A stretch of DNA of 64,000 nucleotides from JAKQIM01 sp964633225. Its GTDB lineage: Bacteria > Chloroflexota > Anaerolineae > Anaerolineales > UBA4823. The stretch is from contig CAZWFQ010000014.1 in the NCBI GenBank assembly GCA_964633225.1, positions 1-64,000 of the forward strand. The letters run 5' to 3'. Positions 53,357 through 62,061 of the stretch are shown here, piece after piece. The notes beneath the pieces are model-generated. The model searched no databases. It was not told the origin of the DNA and worked only from the letters and a program-made list of their open reading frames with translations. Position 1 is the stretch's first letter. Each line of letters starts with the position of its first letter. Made by a program: the position numbers and the translations under genes.

Positions 53357-53459
53357 TTGCTCTCCTTTTCTAGGGTATGGATTTTATGGCCTGTGGCAGA
53401 ACAGGCCGGTTACTCAAGGCATGGTTGGATCAGCATTCGATCAGTTGGTTCGGGATCAT

Positions 53460-54470
53460 TTACAAAGAAAGCGCCGTTTGATCCCCTACGTTGATCACAG
53501 AAGGGCGGCGCCGGATGTGCGCCTCGCGCCCGATGAGCGAGTCTTCCATGATCACGTCCAACACCTGGGCATCATCATCGACGATGGCGTTACGGGCAAT
53601 GCAGCCCTGGATGTGGCAGCCTTTGCCAATGGTGGTAAAGGGTCCAATGACAGAGTACTCCACGGTTGCCGTGGGGTGGATGTATATGGGCGGGATGATG
53701 ACCACATTCGGGCGGGCTGCTTCTGCGCTGTTATCCTGCCCATGTTCCAGCAGGTAGCGGTTTGTGCTGAGCAAGTCTTGCGGTGTGCCGGCATCCAACC
53801 AGATGTCCACATTTTTTGTGCGCATCTTCAGGCCGTGTTCAAGCATGATGTTGACGGCGTCAGCCAGGAAAAATTCGCCTTTGAGTTGGATATTGCGGGC
53901 AATCTGTTCATCAATGGCTTCAATCAGTTTTTGTGAATCCTGGAAATAATAAAAGCCGACAACTGCCAGGTTGTTGTCCATTGCCTGGGGCTTTTCCACC
54001 AGGCGCGTCACCCAGCCATCCTGGCCCAGCATTGCCACCCCAAAACGGCGGGGATCTGGCACCGGTTTGACCCAGGCTACCCCTCCAGCCTCTTCATGCG
54101 ACAAGAAAGACAGGTCGGTCTCGAGCAGCGTATCAGCGAAAACCATCAACATCGGGCCTTGCAGGTGCTCGCGTGCAAGCGCAATCGCATGCGACTGGCC
54201 GCGCATCTCAGTTTGCTCGATGTAGGTCACTTTGAAGTCGGGGTGCTTTTCTTTCATATGGGTTTCAATCTTATCGCCCAGGTAACCCACAATAAAGATA
54301 TATTCAACATCAGTAGGATCGGGTAAGGTCTTGAAGGTGTCTAATACGTGATCCAGTACAGCTTTGCCAGCCATGCGCAGCAGCTGCTTAGGGCGGCTCC
54401 AGGTGTGGGGGCGCAGGCGCGTCCCAAAACCGGCCATGGGGATGACGATTTTTAGGGTTGGTTTAGCCAC
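53460..54470 (-). CDS. Sugar-nucleotide transferase (NTP_transferase with left-handed helix)
   Basis: 336 aa. The N-terminal Rossmann-like domain has the pyrophosphorylase signature PMAGFGTRLRPHTWSRPKQLL (with GxGTRL) and QSHAIALA; the C-terminal ~90 residues hold hexapeptide-like beta-helix turns (IYIHPTATVEYSVIGPFTTIG). Resembles RmlA/GlmU-type nucleotidyltransferases that make dTDP- or UDP-sugars for surface polysaccharide. GTG start at 54470 with GGAGAG seven bases upstream. Confidence 0.87.
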   Translation of the reverse strand: MAKPTLKIVIPMAGFGTRLRPHTWSRPKQLLRMAGKAVLDHVLDTFKTLPDPTDVEYIFIVGYLGDKIETHMKEKHPDFKVTYIEQTEMRGQSHAIALAREHLQGPMLMVFADTLLETDLSFLSHEEAGGVAWVKPVPDPRRFGVAMLGQDGWVTRLVEKPQAMDNNLAVVGFYYFQDSQKLIEAIDEQIARNIQLKGEFFLADAVNIMLEHGLKMRTKNVDIWLDAGTPQDLLSTNRYLLEHGQDNSAEAARPNVVIIPPIYIHPTATVEYSVIGPFTTIGKGCHIQGCIARNAIVDDDAQVLDVIMEDSLIGREAHIRRRPSVINVGDQTALSL

Positions 54471-54613
54471 GAGATTCTCTCCGAGAGCATGATAGGGCTG
54501 GTTTTATTTCCCGATCTTTACCGGTATTATACCTGGAAACTTTTCTCTGGACAAACGAGGGCGATCATGGCAAAATGGATGACTGTTAAAAAACCACTTC
54601 AGGAGTGTTGATT

Positions 54614-55351
54614 ATGAGTGCTACAAAACGTATAGATATAAAGGAGCAACGTATGCGCCGCCAGCGTGAGCAGCGCATGCGGACTTTCTTGACCATTGGT
54701 GGAATTTTATTGTTACTGGTGTTGGTGTTCAGCTTGCCCGCGATTGTTGACGCGTTTAAGCCGGTCACCAAGATCACCCCCCGCGAGATGCCCCTGGCAG
54801 ATGGCAAGGCCGTGGGTGACCCAAACGCGCCGGTGGTGGTAGAAGTGTTCTCGGACTTTCAGTGTTCTGCTTGCAAGCGTTTTGCTGCCGAGGCAGAACC
54901 CCTCTTGATCGAGAGCGACTATGTTGCTAATGGGCAGGTGTATTTTGTTTTCCGGCATTTCCCTTTTCTGGACGATAACAACGCGTCGATGTTCGAGTCT
55001 GACCAGGCGGCTAACGCCAGCATGTGCGCCCTGGAGCAGGGGCAGTTCTGGAACTACCATGATATGATTTATGCCAATTGGGCCGGCGAAAACAGGGGAA
55101 CATTTTCTGACAAGTTTTTGTTGTCTTTGGCAGATGCTTTAGGGCTGAACATGACGGATTTCAAAGCATGTTTTGAAGAAAACCGCTATGCAGAGCAGAT
55201 TAACCAGGATGTTACGCTGGGCGGCGAGTTGAATGTGAATGGCACGCCGGCGGTATTTGTCAATGGGCAAGCTGTGGCCCCCGGCCTTGTGCCCACCTAT
55301 GAGAACATCGATGCTGCCATCCAGGAGGCCCTGGCGAACAGCGGCCAATAG
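54614..55351 (+). CDS. Membrane-anchored DsbA-like thiol-disulfide oxidoreductase
   Basis: 245 aa. Basic N-terminus, one membrane segment at about residues 27-45, then a thioredoxin_4/DsbA fold with active site FSDFQCSACKRF (CSAC) and cis-Pro loop VNGTPAVFVNG. Extracytoplasmic disulfide formation or transfer. The equivalent position of the protein at 34899-36215 is an in-frame TGA. GGAG lies eight bases before the ATG at 54614. Confidence 0.92.
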   Translation: MSATKRIDIKEQRMRRQREQRMRTFLTIGGILLLLVLVFSLPAIVDAFKPVTKITPREMPLADGKAVGDPNAPVVVEVFSDFQCSACKRFAAEAEPLLIESDYVANGQVYFVFRHFPFLDDNNASMFESDQAANASMCALEQGQFWNYHDMIYANWAGENRGTFSDKFLLSLADALGLNMTDFKACFEENRYAEQINQDVTLGGELNVNGTPAVFVNGQAVAPGLVPTYENIDAAIQEALANSGQ

Positions 55352-55355
55352 CAAA

Positions 55356-55397
55356 CAAAAAGAATGCGGCTGGCAGAAAACCAGCCGCATTCTTTTT
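55356..55397. terminator. Bidirectional terminator between dsbA-like and sugar permease genes
   Basis: AAAAGAATGCGGCTGG pairs with CCAGCCGCATTCTTTT around a 7-base loop, with T-runs on both strands. Confidence 0.85.
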
Positions 55398-55411
55398 GTT
55401 TAATTTCAGAA

Positions 55412-56599
55412 TTATTTACCGCGACCGCGGGTGGTGACGTCGAAGATCACTGCCGCCACCAGCACAGCACCGCGCACAATGTACTGCAGCGAAATATCGA
55501 TGCCCATCAGGTTCATGCCATTGGTCAGCGACATCATCACCAGGGCGCCCACAATGGAGCCGATCACCTTGCCCACGCCGCCGGCGGCTGAAACACCGCC
55601 CACATACGCCGCGGCGATGGCGTCCATCTCGAACAGGCTGCCGGCTGTGGTGGTGGCAGACTGCAGGCGAGACGTGAACAAAATACCCGAGAGGGCAGTC
55701 AGCAGGCCCATCGAGCCAAAGACCACGTAGATGATCTTCTTGACATTGATGCCAGATAGCTCAGCGGCTTCAGGATTGCCGCCAACGGCATAGATATGCC
55801 GGCCCAGCACAGTCTGAGTGGTGACAAAGTGGTAAATGGCGGTTACGATGAGCATGATGACTACCGTCCAAGAGAGGCCATTGTAGCCAGCCAAAATCCA
55901 GGTGACCCCGCCAACCAGCATAGAAATTAAGACTAACTTGAGGATGAACATATCCATGGGCAAAACTTCAAAGTTGTAGGCTTGCTTCTTGCGGCGGTTA
56001 TTGATCTCGCCAACGATGAAAAGCACAATGCCGATCAAGCCCAGGATGAGGGTTACTTTATGCACGCCTGGCAAGAAGTTCTCGATGCCAAGGAAATCGG
56101 GAATATAGCCGTTCCCGATAGCGTTGAAGGTGTCATTGGGAACGATAATGGTGCCAGTGCCCATGGTAGCCAGCAGGATCGCGCCGCGGTAGATCAACCA
56201 ACCAGCCAATGATGCGACGAAAGATGGAATTGCGAGTTGAGCGACCGGAAAGGCCGTGATCAGCCCGGCAATAACCCCGAGCGCAAGCACCATGATGATA
56301 ACTACAAGGAGCGGCAGCTTCCAGAAGACCAGGGCAATCGCACAGATTGCTCCCAAGAAACCGGCCAAAAAGCCAACCGAAAGGTCAATGTGCCGGATGA
56401 CGATGACCAGGGTCATGCCAACTGCCAGCACGGCGATGTAACCGGTCTGGTTCAATAAGTTGCTGATATTGCGGGATGAAATGAATACGCCCTCGGTGGT
56501 GATGGTGAATATCGTCATGATCACAAACAAGGCAATATACATGCCGTATTCACGGATATTTTGCCGCAGGACTTTCTGAGCATTGGAAAAAAACGTCAT
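55412..56599 (-). CDS. Sugar ABC transporter permease (GguB/XylH/MmsB type)
   Basis: 395 aa with about ten membrane segments. Family motif GAICAIALV preceded by HIDLSVGFLAG, and the cytoplasmic coupling loop GGNPEAAELSGINVKK (EAA-like). Together with the ATPase encoded upstream and the lipoprotein binding protein it forms a CUT2-type monosaccharide importer. GAGG lies nine bases before the ATG at 56599; the frame to 56614 overlaps the ATPase gene. Confidence 0.93.
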   Translation of the reverse strand: MTFFSNAQKVLRQNIREYGMYIALFVIMTIFTITTEGVFISSRNISNLLNQTGYIAVLAVGMTLVIVIRHIDLSVGFLAGFLGAICAIALVFWKLPLLVVIIMVLALGVIAGLITAFPVAQLAIPSFVASLAGWLIYRGAILLATMGTGTIIVPNDTFNAIGNGYIPDFLGIENFLPGVHKVTLILGLIGIVLFIVGEINNRRKKQAYNFEVLPMDMFILKLVLISMLVGGVTWILAGYNGLSWTVVIMLIVTAIYHFVTTQTVLGRHIYAVGGNPEAAELSGINVKKIIYVVFGSMGLLTALSGILFTSRLQSATTTAGSLFEMDAIAAAYVGGVSAAGGVGKVIGSIVGALVMMSLTNGMNLMGIDISLQYIVRGAVLVAAVIFDVTTRGRGK

Positions 56600-56610
56600 A
56601 GTGGGGCTCC

Positions 56611-58134
56611 TCAATTCGCTGCCAGTTCCATAATTTTTTCCTGAGTGGCCTGTTCAATTGGCAGCTCACCGGTGATCTTGCCAGAGGCAACCACGTACAC
56701 TCGGTCGCTCATGCCAAGAACTTCGGGCAACTCAGAAGATATCATGATAATGCTCATGCCCTGCTCAACCAGCCGGGTCATGATGGTGTAAATTTCGAAT
56801 TTTGCGCCCACATCAATCCCTCTGGTTGGCTCATCGAGGATAAGGACGTTGGGCTTGACGAACAGCCATTTGGCCAAAGATACTTTTTGTTGGTTCCCAC
56901 CACTCAAATTACCAACCTTTTGTTCAACTGTGGGCGTCTTGATGTTCAACGAAGCTTTATATTCGTTGGCAACGCTTACCTCTTCGTTACCGTTGATCAC
57001 GCCGTTGTGAGCAATCTCTTTCAGGTTGGCCATGGAGATATTTTGCTTGACGTCCTGGATCAGGATGAGCCCGTTGCCTTTTCTGTCTTCCGTCACATAA
57101 GCCAACCCTGAGCCAATCGCTTCTTCAGGATGAACGAAGCGCTTCTGTTTCTGCCCTTTGATCTCCACCTCACCGCTAATATGATATCCATCTGGGTTGC
57201 CAAAAATGCTCTTTGCAAATTCTGTGCGCCCAGATCCCATCAGGCCTGCCAGGCCCACAATCTCACCCTTTTTAACATAGAGTGACATATTCTTGAGAAT
57301 GTCGCGGCCAAGCAGGGGGCTGTAAGCATTCCAATTTTTGACTTCAAAAACGATCTCGTTACCGGGTTTAACCGTTTTGGGTGGGTAGATGTTGTCGATC
57401 TCGCGCCCGACCATGTGCTTGATCAGCACCTGTTCGGATACCTCACCTTTTTTGGCGTCTAACGTGCATACGGTCTGCCCATCGCGCAAGACGGTGACCG
57501 TATCGGCAATCTCAATCACTTCTTTCAGCTTGTGCGAGATCATAATGCAAGTGACCCCTTGCTTTTTGAGCTCGCGTAAGAGGTTCAGCAGGTTCTTGCT
57601 GTCGTCCTCGTTCAGTGCTGAGGTAGGCTCATCCAGGATGAGCAGTTTTGTGTTGCGGCTGAGGGCCTTGGCGATTTCTACCAACTGTTGTTTGCCAACG
57701 CCCAGGTCTTTGATCTTGGAGGCCGTATTGACATCCAGGCCAACCTTTTTAACGATCTCTCCAGAGCGCTTAATGGTTTCGTTCCAGTCGATGGTAAGAC
57801 CAGACTTGATCTCATTCCCCAAGAAAATATTTTCGTAAACCGTCATTTCAGGAATCAGGGCTAATTCCTGGTAAATAATCGCGATGCCGATGTTTTCGCT
57901 GTCGCGGTTACTGCTAAATTTTTGTACCTGTCCCTCAAAGACAATATCGCCGCTGTACTCGCCATGCTTGTACACCCCACTTAAGACTTTCATCAGGGTA
58001 GATTTCCCAGCCCCGTTTTCACCAACCAGGCAGTGGATTTCTTTCTCGGCGACGCTAAAAGTTACATTATCCAGGGCCTTAACGCCGGGGAAGGTCTTGG
58101 TTATGTTTTTCATCTCCAAAATGGGATGGCTCAT
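56611..58134 (-). CDS. Sugar ABC transporter ATPase, two NBDs (GguA/MmsA type)
   Basis: 507 aa with two ATPase domains. NBD1: Walker A GENGAGKST, signature LGVGKQQ, Walker B LLILDEPTSALN, switch His in MISHKLKE. NBD2: GLMGSGRTE, signature LSGGNQQK, Walker B LILDEPTRGIDVG, IISSELPEV. Typical CUT2 family, where NBD2 has a degenerate Walker A. Energises uptake of a monosaccharide. GGAG lies upstream of the ATG at 58134. Co-transcribed with the binding-protein gene across a stem-loop. Confidence 0.94.
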   Translation of the reverse strand: MSHPILEMKNITKTFPGVKALDNVTFSVAEKEIHCLVGENGAGKSTLMKVLSGVYKHGEYSGDIVFEGQVQKFSSNRDSENIGIAIIYQELALIPEMTVYENIFLGNEIKSGLTIDWNETIKRSGEIVKKVGLDVNTASKIKDLGVGKQQLVEIAKALSRNTKLLILDEPTSALNEDDSKNLLNLLRELKKQGVTCIMISHKLKEVIEIADTVTVLRDGQTVCTLDAKKGEVSEQVLIKHMVGREIDNIYPPKTVKPGNEIVFEVKNWNAYSPLLGRDILKNMSLYVKKGEIVGLAGLMGSGRTEFAKSIFGNPDGYHISGEVEIKGQKQKRFVHPEEAIGSGLAYVTEDRKGNGLILIQDVKQNISMANLKEIAHNGVINGNEEVSVANEYKASLNIKTPTVEQKVGNLSGGNQQKVSLAKWLFVKPNVLILDEPTRGIDVGAKFEIYTIMTRLVEQGMSIIMISSELPEVLGMSDRVYVVASGKITGELPIEQATQEKIMELAAN

Positions 58135-58174
58135 GGCAACTCCGGCTCAACGAATGCTACAGTTTGGTGATTGA

Positions 58175-58224
58175 GAGAACAGGAATAGCGATAGGTTTTT
58201 GGGCCAACCACTATCCCTGTTCTC
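58175..58224 (-). promoter_or_regulatory. Intergenic stem-loop after the binding-protein gene
   Basis: GAGAACAGG-a-ATAG (58175-58188) pairs with CTAT-c-CCTGTTCTC (58211-58224). There is no T-run. This is the usual place for a hairpin that stabilises binding-protein mRNA and lowers downstream ATPase/permease expression. Confidence 0.6.
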
Positions 58225-58245
58225 AATTATATTACATAGTTAGGA

Positions 58246-60473
58246 TTAAGGTAAACCAGTGAAATCGCCGGCGGGCCAGTAACCAGAGTCGATCACGGCC
58301 TCAACAACGTTGTCGGCATCCACGGTGATGACCTCAGAGGGCATCGCGGGGACATCAACCGCACCGTTGTTGTAGGTGGTGGTCTGGGGAGGGGTCTTGC
58401 CTTCCAGGTAGGCGATGGCGGCGCTGATGGCGTCAGACACCAGGGTGCGAACGTCCTTGAGGACGGTCATGGACTGCTTGCCATCGATGATGTACTGGAT
58501 GGAGGCTTTCTCAGCGTCCTGGCCGGTGACCAAGTAGCTGGTCACGTCGGGGTCAGCCGCGAAGGCATCGGCAATGGCGCGTGCGGTGCCATCATTGGGG
58601 GCGAGGATGAAGACATCGCCCTTGTCGGCAGCGGTAGCAACGGTCAGGTTGGCTTCAGCCAGGTTCTTGGCAGTGTTGAAGTCCCAGTTGGTGGTAATCT
58701 GGCCGAGGATCTTGCCCATCTCGTCGCGGGTCAAGGTAGCCTTGTCCTGCAGGGCAATTGCTTCGCTGGAGTTCTTGATGACGAAGGTGCCATCGGCGAT
58801 CTTGGGCTGGAGCACGTTCCATGCGCCTTCGAAGAAGAGGAAGGCATTGTTGTCAGACGATGCGCCAGCAAACAGGTACAGGGGGTTGCCAGTGCCAGAA
58901 GCATTGTCAACCAGGTACTGGGCCTGGGCTTCGCCCACGGCAACGCTGTCGAAGGTCACGTAGTAGTCAACAGCATCGGTGTCGCGGATCAGGCGGTCGT
59001 AGGAGATGACCTTGACACCAGCGGCAGCAGCGGCTTCAGCAGCAGCAGCGGCGGCAGCGCCATCTTGTGGGCAGATGATGAGAACCTGGATGCCCTTGGT
59101 GATCAGGGATTCGACGTTGGCTTTCTCTTTGGCCGAATCGCCCTGGCTGAAGAGGATCTCAACTTCGTAGCCAGCAGCGGTCAGGGCCTCGACAAAACGG
59201 GCTTCGTCCTGGATCCAGCGCGGCTCATCCTTGGTGGGGAGCACAATGCCGACCTTGCCGGTGACGGCCTCGCCACTACCGGCGGCGTCTAAGCCAGTGA
59301 AGTCGCTGGCGGGCCAGTAACCAGTGTCGATCACAGCTGACTGAACATTGGCTGCATCCACGGTGATGACCTCAGAAGGCATCGCGGGGACATCAACCGC
59401 ACCGTTGTTGTAGGTGGTGGTCTGGGGAGGGGTCTTGCCTTCCAGGTAGGCGATGGCGGCGCTGATGGCGTCAGACACCAGGGTGCGAACGTCCTTGAGG
59501 ACGGTCATGGACTGCTTGCCATCGATGATGTACTGGATGGAGGCTTTCTCAGCGTCCTGGCCGGTGACCAAGTAGCTGGTCACGTCGGGGTCAGCCGCGA
59601 AGGCATCGGCAATGGCGCGTGCGGTGCCATCATTGGGGGCGAGGATGAAGACATCGCCCTTGTCGGCAGCGGTAGCAACGGTCAGGTTGGCTTCAGCCAG
59701 GTTCTTGGCAGTGTTGAAGTCCCAGTTGGTGGTAATCTGGCCGAGGATCTTGCCCATCTCGTCGCGGGTCAAGGTAGCCTTGTCCTGCAGGGCAATTGCT
59801 TCGCTGGAGTTCTTGATGACGAAGGTGCCATCGGCGATCTTGGGCTGGAGCACGTTCCATGCGCCTTCGAAGAAGAGGAAGGCATTGTTGTCAGACGATG
59901 CGCCAGCAAACAGGTACAGGGGGTTGCCAGTGCCAGAAGCATTGTCAACCAGGTACTGGGCCTGGGCTTCGCCCACGGCAACGCTGTCGAAGGTCACGTA
60001 GTAGTCAACAGCATCGGTGTCGCGGATCAGGCGGTCGTAGGAGATGACCTTGACACCAGCGGCAGCAGCGGCTTCAGCAGCAGCAGCGGCGGCAGCGCCA
60101 TCTTGTGGGCAGATGATGAGAACCTGGATGCCCTTGGTGATCAGGGATTCGACGTTGGCTTTCTCTTTGGCCGAATCGCCCTGGCTGAAGAGGATTTCAA
60201 CTTCGTAGCCAGCAGCGGTCAGGGCCTCGACAAAGCGGGCTTCGTCCTGGATCCAGCGCGGTTCATCCTTGGTGGGGAGCACAATGCCGACCTTGCCGGT
60301 GATGACCTCGCCGCCGCTACCAAGGGTGTCTAAGCCAGTGAAGTCACTGGCGGGCCAGTAACCAGAGTCGATCACGGCCTCAACAACGTTGTCGGCATCC
60401 ACGGTGATGACCTCAGAGGGCATCGCGGGGACATCAACCGCACCGTTGTTGTAGGTGGTGGTCTGGGGAGGGG
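58246..60473. repeat. Tandem repeat of 1038 bp inside the binding-protein gene
   Basis: Bases near 58574 and 59612, and all points between, recur after exactly 1038 bp with only a few substitutions (for example 59155 versus 60193). The third, partial copy reaches the gap. Confidence 0.9.
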
Positions 60474-60770
60474 NNNNNNNNNNNNNNNNNNNNNNNNNNN
60501 NNNNNNNNNNNNNNNNNNNNNNNNNNNNNNNNNNNNNNNNNNNNNNNNNNNNNNNNNNNNNNNNNNNNNNNNNTCATCCTTGGTGGGGAGCACAATGCCG
60601 ACCTTGCCGGTGACCGGGGCCACAGGAACATCGGTTGCAGCAGCAGGAACATCAGTCGCCGCGGCAACAGGCTCGGGGGTGGTGGTGGCCGGGGTGGTGC
60701 AGGCCGAGAGAAGGGTGGTGGCAATGAACAGAACGGCCACCAAAACACTTAGGGTATTCTTCTTAAACAT
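58246..60770 (-). CDS. Lipoprotein sugar-binding protein with tandem near-identical domains (interrupted by N gap)
   Basis: The frame starts at the ATG at 60770 (AGGAGG seven bases upstream) with lipobox LLSAC and a Thr/Pro/Ala-rich linker. After GKVGIVLPTKDE it enters the 100-N gap (60474-60573). Downstream, 725 codons continue with two full and one partial copy of a ChvE/XylF-like domain (GKVGIVLPTKDE..., QGDSAKEKANVESL, DRLIRDTDAVDYYV, FEGAWNVLQPKI, GQDAEKASIQYI), repeated with a 1038-bp (346-codon) period. The copies are almost identical; the linkers differ (…FTGLDAAGSG-, …FTGLDTLGSGG-, and a final …FTGLP stop). About 830 bases are missing if the first copy is complete. The number of copies is therefore uncertain. 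CUT2 binding protein, xylose/glucose-like. Confidence 0.85.
60474..60573. other. 100-N assembly gap inside the tandem repeat
   Basis: The length of exactly 100 is a scaffolding placeholder. The gap sits where a third repeat copy would be expected, a typical place for assembly to break. Confidence 0.95.
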
Positions 60771-60858
60771 GGACAATCCTCCTGGGATTCTTAATTGGGT
60801 GATTTCTCTTTGGGTGTAAGGGTAGGGATTTCTTTTTGATCAAATTTGGCGTTTGCAT
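60763..60858 (-). CDS. Putative 31-aa upstream ORF of the sugar-binding gene
   Basis: ATG at 60858 preceded by AAGGAGGT three to four bases upstream; a basic peptide (MQTPNLIKKKSLPLHP...) ending over the start of the sugar-binding gene (its TAA overlaps codons 2-3). The strong ribosome site is genuine; the short spacing and lack of homology make translation uncertain. May couple or meter translation of the binding protein. Confidence 0.3.
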   Translation of the reverse strand: MQTPNLIKKKSLPLHPKRNHPIKNPRRIVHV

Positions 60859-60897
60859 CTACCTCCTTTTGGTATCATTACAAACCCGTACGATACA

Positions 60898-60926
60898 ATT
60901 ATAGTAATGACATCTACCTACAGCAA
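60898..60926 (-). promoter_or_regulatory. Promoter of the sugar-binding protein gene
   Basis: Minus strand TTGCTG (60926-60921), 17-bp spacer, TATAAT (60903-60898). Predicts a ~120-base leader carrying the 31-codon upstream ORF. It is only ~10 bp from the TATCCCCTT repeats. Confidence 0.55.
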
Positions 60927-60933
60927 CCCTGCC

Positions 60934-61001
60934 TATCCCCTTTTAATGGTAGAGTTATCCCCTTATTGATTAGGGGATTTCCCCCAATTTTCTGTTATAC
61001 T
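60934..61001 (+). promoter_or_regulatory. Response regulator promoter with TATCCCCTT boxes
   Basis: TATCCCCTT at 60934-60942 and 60956-60964 (22 bp apart, two helical turns), then the inverse TAGGGGATT at 60971-60979; ATCCCC/GGGGAT also form an inverted repeat. TATACT (60996-61001) is the -10 box, 7 bases before the ATG, giving a leaderless message. The boxes could be sites for the encoded regulator acting on both divergent promoters. Confidence 0.5.
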
Positions 61002-61008
61002 TGGTGAT

Positions 61009-62061
61009 ATGGCATTTACAAAAACTCTTCTCGCCGATGACCATGCCTTGGTACGCACCGGATTGCGCGATGCCTTGGCCAGTCTATCGGGTATTGAAAT
61101 TGTAGGCGAGGTCGGTAACGGGACCGATCTTATGGATGCGGTGGTGAGACTGCGGCCCGATTTACTGGTGATGGACGTCAATATGCCTGATTTCGAGCCA
61201 GTGACAGCGGTGAAGAAGATGCTTGCCGTGCTGCCACTGTTGAAGGTGTTGGTGGTCAGCGCATACGACGATCAATCTTATGTGGTTGGTCTACTTTCGG
61301 CAGGCGTGAGTGGGTATCACCTCAAGGATCAGCCGCTTTCAGACTTGCAGTTGGCAGTGGAACGTGTGCTGGATGGCGGGCGATGGATTTCGGGCCCTCT
61401 GGTCGATCGCCTGGTAGGGTACCAGGCTACGGCTGTTTCTGCATCTTCTGTTTTGACACGCCGACAACGTGAGTTATTGTATATGTTGACCAAGGGATAC
61501 AATAACCAAAAGATTGCGCTGGCGATGAATTTGAGCGTTAAGACAGTAGAGAACCACCTGACGGCGCTCTATCGGGCCATTGGCGTAGAAAGCCGTTTGG
61601 AGGCCAATAATTATGCCAACAGCCATCCTGAATTGTTATTGAGTATTGAGCAAGAGCAGTTCACGAAGGCGCCGGTTGCCCAGGCCGCAGGGGGCTTGAC
61701 CGTGCTTGTGGTCGATGATAACCCGCGTTTCCGCATGCAGGTAGGGAAGATGGTGAGCAGGGCCCATCCGGCTTCTTCGATCTACGAAGCTGGGGATATT
61801 GCTGGGGCGATCCGCATCGCCGAACAGGTAAAGCCCAAGCTTGCTTTGATCGATGTGATCTTGGATGATGAAGATGGCATCCAGTGTGTGCGTGACTTAA
61901 AAAGGGTTTCTGTATCCACGCGCATCATCCTGGTCAGTGCTTACCCCGACCGGGAGTTCCGCCGGATTGGGCTGAGTTCTGGTGCTATCGCCTTCTTAGA
62001 TAAAAAAGATATCGATGCGGCTGCGATCCGGCAGGTTGTAGAAGACACGCTGGCGAGCTAA
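61009..62061 (+). CDS. Response regulator with receiver-HTH-receiver order
   Basis: 350 aa. REC1 (residues 5-125): acidic pair D10/D11, phospho-acceptor D56, Ser84, Lys106. LuxR/NarL-type HTH at ~147-205 (LTRRQRELLYMLTKGYNNQKIALAMNLSVKTVENHLTALYRA in part). REC2 (~230-350): D236/D237, D282, Ser310, Lys332. Both receivers keep all signature residues. NarL regulators normally have one receiver. The gene ends head to tail with the histidine kinase gene, stops overlapping, and starts divergently from the sugar-binding gene, which points to control of the sugar operon. No Shine-Dalgarno sequence; leaderless. Confidence 0.9.
   Translation: MAFTKTLLADDHALVRTGLRDALASLSGIEIVGEVGNGTDLMDAVVRLRPDLLVMDVNMPDFEPVTAVKKMLAVLPLLKVLVVSAYDDQSYVVGLLSAGVSGYHLKDQPLSDLQLAVERVLDGGRWISGPLVDRLVGYQATAVSASSVLTRRQRELLYMLTKGYNNQKIALAMNLSVKTVENHLTALYRAIGVESRLEANNYANSHPELLLSIEQEQFTKAPVAQAAGGLTVLVVDDNPRFRMQVGKMVSRAHPASSIYEAGDIAGAIRIAEQVKPKLALIDVILDDEDGIQCVRDLKRVSVSTRIILVSAYPDREFRRIGLSSGAIAFLDKKDIDAAAIRQVVEDTLAS

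Noticed and set aside
58574..60047. Pairs of identical plus-strand open frames in the binding-protein repeat
   Set aside because: Shadow frames of the tandem repeat on the other strand; useful only to measure the 1038-bp period.
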